From Candidatus Staskawiczbacteria bacterium RIFCSPHIGHO2_02_FULL_34_10 (GTDB lineage: Bacteria; Patescibacteriota; Minisyncoccia; Minisyncoccales; Staskawiczbacteraceae): DNA of 7,623 nucleotides. This document shows, in pieces, positions 5,973 through 7,623 of this stretch; the first letter of the stretch is position 1, and each line of letters opens with the position of its first letter. Under the pieces are notes generated by a model that saw only the letters and a list, made by a program, of their open reading frames with translations, ran no database searches and was not told the DNA's origin. The translations under genes and the position numbers were made by a program. The stretch covers positions 1 through 7,623 of the forward strand of contig MHOR01000016.1 of NCBI GenBank assembly GCA_001821915.1, in the 5' to 3' direction.

Positions 5973-6007
5973 GCATTAGCTCTTACCACAAAAGGAGAAG
6001 CTAATGT
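5973..6007 (+). promoter_or_regulatory. Potential hairpin pairing the start codon, SD in the loop
   Basis: CATTAGCT (5974-5981) is the exact inverse of AGCTAATG (5999-6006), which contains the ATG at 6004; a G-U pair extends it by one. The 17-base loop holds the strong SD AAGGAG (5992-5997), six bases before the ATG. The start codon would be closed and the SD exposed. If the promoter at 5943-5971 is used, its transcript would begin inside the left arm, so the structure would fully form only in longer transcripts, such as readthrough from uppS. Confidence 0.5.
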
Positions 6008-6375
6008 CTAAGAAAAGATGGGTGTTTTTTATATTGATTCTTATTTTTGCAATTCTTTTAACTTTTAAGCTTACCCCTTATATTAATTACTGGAACGATT
6101 ATGTATATTTGATGAATGTTGAACAAGATTTAAGTAAAGATTTGGAACAATATAAAGAAGATTCTGATTACATAGAAGACAAAAGAATATACATAGGAAT
6201 TTGTTTTCCAGACAGAATGGTAAATACTAATCAAGAAGCAATGAAAATAGCAGCAGATAGCCTGATTATTCTAAAAGATGAAAAATCATTTAAATATCTA
6301 GGAATAGAAAAAAGATTTTGGTATCATGTATATGTTTTCCATCCTATTATAAAGAAACAATTAGCATTTAAATAA
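6004..6375 (+). CDS. Membrane-anchored protein of unknown function (123 aa)
   Basis: I do not recognise a family. The protein begins with a short basic stretch (MSKKRW) and one hydrophobic segment at about 6-25 (VFFILILIFAILLTF), consistent with an N-terminal anchor. There is no lipobox and no clear signal peptidase site. The remaining roughly 95 residues would face outside. They include an acidic, likely helical part at about 36-58 (MNVEQDLSKDLEQYKEDSDYIED) and then a mixed region (RIYIGICFPDRMVNTN, KYLGIEKRFWYHVYVFHP). Gene boundaries are well supported: a strong SD (AAGGAG) lies six bases upstream and an intrinsic terminator begins 13 bases after the stop. It appears to be a single-gene unit, and the SD sets it apart from the housekeeping genes around it. 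Confidence 0.75.
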   Translation: MSKKRWVFFILILIFAILLTFKLTPYINYWNDYVYLMNVEQDLSKDLEQYKEDSDYIEDKRIYIGICFPDRMVNTNQEAMKIAADSLIILKDEKSFKYLGIEKRFWYHVYVFHPIIKKQLAFK

Positions 6376-6388
6376 TATTTTCCTTTTC

Positions 6389-6422
6389 AAAAACCGACAT
6401 AATTTTTATGTCGGTTTTTTTT
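6389..6422. terminator. Strong intrinsic terminator between convergent genes
   Basis: A 14-bp perfect stem (6389-6402 with 6406-6419, core AACCGACATA/TATGTCGGTT) has a 3-base loop and runs into eight Ts (6415-6422). The 5' side starts with five As, so it can also act for the LAGLIDADG gene converging from the right, whose stop is at 6460. Confidence 0.93.
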
Positions 6423-6459
6423 ATCTTATTGATAAGGAGAGTGGGGTAGTCGATGGTTT

Positions 6460-6957
6460 TTATATTTTTTTTGTTAGGGATTGGGCCATTTGAATCCATT
6501 TTTGTTTTCTAGGATTATGCTTGTATTTCGCCGTTGATTTATGAATTTCTATTAAACTATGTAAATCATTTTTTTTCCACTTTTTAATATCTTTACCTTT
6601 ATTGCGATATATAATCTCAACCGCTCTTTGCCACATATTAAAATCTTTATTCTTTTTTTCTACAAGACGGTGCTTTTTAAAAAAGGGGACTATGGTATCA
6701 GTTATTTCATTAACTTTTTGAATAGAAAACCGTGATTGGTTGTTTGTTGTAGAAATAGCGCCACAATCAAAAGTTTTTTTGATTCTTTCCAGTACTTTCA
6801 TATTCTCTTTTGGCGCGGTAATTACAAACTGGACTTTCCAGCGGTAGTAAGTAGGAGAGTTAGTCCTTTCGTAGCGCGTATCTTTACGAAATTGCAGATC
6901 AAAGCAGCCATTACTATTTACTACATCAACAATATTAAAATTACTTTTTTTAGTCAT
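6460..6957 (-). CDS. LAGLIDADG-family protein with degenerate catalytic motif
   Basis: Single-motif LAGLIDADG proteins are homing endonucleases that act as dimers. This 165-aa product has the family layout: the motif helix, then CFDLQFRKDTRYERTNSPTY (18-37), WKVQFVITAPKENMKVLERIKKTFDCG (40-66), a second beta unit SRFSIQKVNEITDTIVPFFKKHRL (75-98), and the tail W..AVEII...DLHSLIEIHK. It resembles the free-standing LAGLIDADG proteins common in CPR genomes. The signature, normally like GFVDGEGCF, reads DVVNSNGCF (11-19): the Asp and the metal-binding Glu are both Asn, so cleavage is unlikely. It lies in no visible intron or intein. A promoter with extended -10 lies just upstream and there is no SD. 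It may be a decaying endonuclease or one kept for DNA binding (compare WhiA, a regulator with a LAGLIDADG-derived domain). Confidence 0.8.
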   Translation of the reverse strand: MTKKSNFNIVDVVNSNGCFDLQFRKDTRYERTNSPTYYRWKVQFVITAPKENMKVLERIKKTFDCGAISTTNNQSRFSIQKVNEITDTIVPFFKKHRLVEKKNKDFNMWQRAVEIIYRNKGKDIKKWKKNDLHSLIEIHKSTAKYKHNPRKQKWIQMAQSLTKKI

Positions 6958-6978
6958 ATATTATGTCAATTATATTTC

Positions 6979-7007
6979 AGTATACCAGATATTAGATTGT
7001 GCGACAA
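6979..7007 (-). promoter_or_regulatory. Promoter of the LAGLIDADG gene (extended -10)
   Basis: Read on the - strand, TTGTCG (7007-7002) and TATACT (6984-6979) are separated by exactly 17 bp. TGG before the -10 makes an extended -10 (TGGTATACT). The start site would fall near 6972, giving a leader of about 15 bases before the ATG at 6957. Confidence 0.65.
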
Positions 7008-7008
7008 T
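6996..7008. promoter_or_regulatory. Dyad operator ATTGTGCGACAAT over divergent -35 boxes
   Basis: ATTGT and ACAAT are exact inverses around GCG. The dyad covers the - strand -35 (7002-7007) and the candidate + strand -35 TTGTGC (6997-7002), between two divergent genes. The same 13-mer occurs in reverse orientation at 7351-7363 and with one mismatch at 7419-7431. Position and repetition suggest a regulator-binding site; the protein is unknown. Confidence 0.6.
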
Positions 7009-7025
7009 ATAAAATAAGTTAATAT
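6997..7025 (+). promoter_or_regulatory. Weak candidate promoter for the small gene at 7068
   Basis: TTGTGC (6997-7002), 17 bp, TAATAT (7020-7025): three and four matches of six to the consensus hexamers. It faces the small gene and overlaps the dyad operator. The surrounding AT richness offers other -10 choices (for example TATATT just downstream), so the exact position is uncertain. Confidence 0.3.
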
Positions 7026-7067
7026 ATATTTATAAGTCTTTGTAGTCCCTTAACAATGAGGTGAAAA

Positions 7068-7292
7068 ATGGAAAACCAAAAAATGGAAGAAGTTCTACAA
7101 TTATTGGTAGAGCAGAAATTTGGTATTAATAAAAAACAAAAAAAGTTTCTAGGTACAATCAAGTGAAAGAGAGTTATTATCCATGCCAATAAAAAAGGAA
7201 GCGAAAGTAAGGAATTTCAAGAGTTAACGAATCTCTTGTTTAAGATGCATGAAAATGGATTCATATCAAAATTGGAAATAATCCAAGAATAA
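7068..7292 (+). pseudogene. Small gene interrupted by one in-frame TGA
   Basis: A GAGGTG Shine-Dalgarno (7058-7063) lies four bases before the ATG at 7068. The frame reads MENQKMEEVLQLLVEQKFGI...FLGTIK (32 residues) and meets TGA at 7164-7166. The same frame then continues for 41 protein-like codons (KRVIIHANKKGSESKEFQEL, then LLFKMHENGF...LEIIQE) to TAA at 7290-7292. An intrinsic terminator begins 7 bases after that TAA, marking the end of the whole 74-codon frame as the end of the transcription unit. The second half has no start of its own except an ATG at 7245. Family unknown; the full product would be a charged, mostly helical soluble protein. The TGA is most simply a nonsense mutation or sequencing error. 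A real 32-aa peptide or readthrough cannot be excluded. Confidence 0.6.
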
Positions 7293-7299
7293 TTTTTAC

Positions 7300-7333
7300 A
7301 AAAGTCCTAGGCTCTTCGTCAAGGACTTTTTTA
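7300..7333 (+). terminator. Intrinsic terminator after the split small gene
   Basis: AAAAGTCCT (7300-7308) pairs exactly with AGGACTTTT (7322-7330) around a 13-base loop, and the stem runs into a T-rich tail (TTTTTTATTA). Confidence 0.85.
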
Positions 7334-7339
7334 TTACTG

Positions 7340-7431
7340 TTGTCACAATAATTGTCGCACAATAAAAACGGGGGACATTGGCAGGTGAGGGGAGTGAGAG
7401 GTGACAAAACATATTTTTATTGTGCGACAAA
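7340..7431. repeat. 17-bp inverted repeat with TTGTCGCAC half-sites and G-rich centre (MITE-like)
   Basis: TTGTCGCACAATAAAAA (7352-7368) is the exact inverse of 7414-7430, with 45 bases between. Inside and beside it, TTGTCAC (7340-7346) has an inverse GTGACAA (7401-7407). The centre is G-rich (GGGGGAC, GGTGAGGGGAG), unlike the surrounding DNA. Both arms contain the 13-bp dyad also found at 6996. It fits either a cluster of binding sites or a short element with terminal inverted repeats. No convincing target duplication is seen (AA before, AT after). Confidence 0.75.
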
Positions 7432-7439
7432 TGGAATTA

Positions 7440-7474
7440 AATTAAAAAGAGGGAAGTGAGTTCTCTTTTTAATT
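7440..7474 (-). terminator. Intrinsic terminator of the recombinase gene
   Basis: AATTAAAAAGAG (7440-7451) pairs exactly with CTCTTTTTAATT (7463-7474) around an 11-base loop. On the - strand it follows the recombinase stop by 25 bases and ends in TTTTTAATTTAATT. The A/T-rich symmetric stem could also work from the + side. Confidence 0.8.
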
Positions 7475-7499
7475 GCTTGCCCTAAACCGTGTTGAAGGG

Positions 7500-7623
7500 T
7501 TATTTTTTGTCTGGGTCACTGTGATATTGGTGGTGGATGTCACGGAGGCGTTTATTGGTGACGTGGGTGTAAATTTGAGTGGTGGCAATGTTGCTGTGGC
7601 CTAAAAATTCTTGGATGCTACGC
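7500..7623 (-). CDS. XerC/XerD-type tyrosine recombinase, C-terminal end only
   Basis: Only the last 40 codons are in the window; the gene enters from the right edge. The visible part, RSIQEFLGHSNIATTQIYTH followed by VTNKRLRDIH, is the diagnostic end of the phage-integrase catalytic domain. It shows the LGHS histidine and the nucleophile tyrosine in TQIYTHV, and it ends like XerD (L-R-x-x-H). These enzymes cut and rejoin DNA at short inverted sites: dif for Xer, att for integrases. The match to XerD suggests a housekeeping recombinase, but integron- or element-borne integrases share this end. The fragment is about 46% GC with many CAC, ACC and CGC codons, richer than the window's other genes. 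No dif-like site was found nearby. The terminator at 7440-7474 closes its transcript. Confidence 0.88.
   Translation of the reverse strand, partial: RSIQEFLGHSNIATTQIYTHVTNKRLRDIHHQYHSDPDKK

Noticed and set aside
6944..6971. dif-like site near the recombinase (TTATGTCAATT resembles one dif arm)
   Set aside because: The other 11-bp arm has no match to the XerC side, and the site overlaps the LAGLIDADG gene start. No other dif-like sequence was seen.
6736..7017. 93-codon + strand frame opposite the LAGLIDADG gene
   Set aside because: It is the reverse reading of the LAGLIDADG gene and its promoter; the - strand frame has family motifs and a promoter, while this one has no SD and no recognisable motifs.
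7164..7166. UGA as a sense codon (code 25, UGA = Gly, as in Gracilibacteria and SR1)
   Set aside because: The long genes (mraY, S41 protease, rplI, pyrG, uppS) contain no in-frame TGA and use GGN for conserved glycines, so recoding does not fit.
7164..7200. Selenocysteine insertion at the in-frame TGA
   Set aside because: No hairpin of bacterial SECIS type is visible just after the TGA, and the product does not resemble a selenoprotein.
7369..7407. G-quadruplex in the G-rich repeat core
   Set aside because: Most G-runs are only two long and unevenly spaced, so only a weak two-tier structure could form.
1..7623. CRISPR arrays, tRNA or rRNA genes
   Set aside because: No regularly spaced identical repeats, and no tRNA arm or rRNA signature sequences were seen on either strand.

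Overview
The window looks like a piece of a small, AT-rich genome of the Candidate Phyla Radiation (Patescibacteria), probably Parcubacteria-like. This is an inference from the style of the proteins: an MraY that ends in HHHFEAIGWP, a UppS that begins FPDGNRRWAK, a CTP synthase of CPR type, and a standalone bL27. Most genes lack a Shine-Dalgarno sequence. The standard code fits, because none of the long genes contains an in-frame TGA.

Left part (1-4604), all on the + strand: the 3' part of mraY (lipid I synthesis); a 184-bp segment that duplicates the mraY tail and carries two perfect hairpins; an S41 (CtpA-like) membrane-anchored protease; rplI (bL9); pyrG (CTP synthase, GTG start); and a bidirectional terminator. 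Middle (4605-5937): rpmA (bL27) on the - strand converges on pyrG. It diverges from a 58-aa single-pass membrane protein, which is followed by uppS. UppS makes the C55 lipid whose phosphate form MraY uses, so the window holds two steps of the peptidoglycan lipid-carrier pathway. TAG-rich modular repeats fill the spacers before rplI, between rpmA and the small membrane gene, and before uppS.

Right part (5938-7623) is accessory in character. It has an unknown 123-aa membrane-anchored protein with a strong SD and a start codon inside a potential hairpin. A strong terminator follows. Next come a free-standing LAGLIDADG-family protein on the - strand whose signature motif has lost its acidic residues, and a small + strand gene interrupted by one in-frame TGA, followed by a terminator. 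Last is the C-terminal end of a Xer-type tyrosine recombinase on the - strand, more GC-rich than its neighbours.

The most interesting signal is the 13-bp dyad ATTGTGCGACAAT. It occurs exactly at 6996-7008, where it overlaps both predicted -35 boxes of the divergent LAGLIDADG/small-gene promoters. It occurs exactly again at 7351-7363 and with one mismatch at 7419-7431, the latter two forming a 17-bp inverted repeat between the small gene and the recombinase. A related TTGTG/CACAA dyad overlaps the candidate promoter of the 123-aa gene. Together they suggest a small regulatory or mobile module built around a catalytically silent LAGLIDADG protein. That link is a hypothesis; only the repeats and the residue losses are seen directly.
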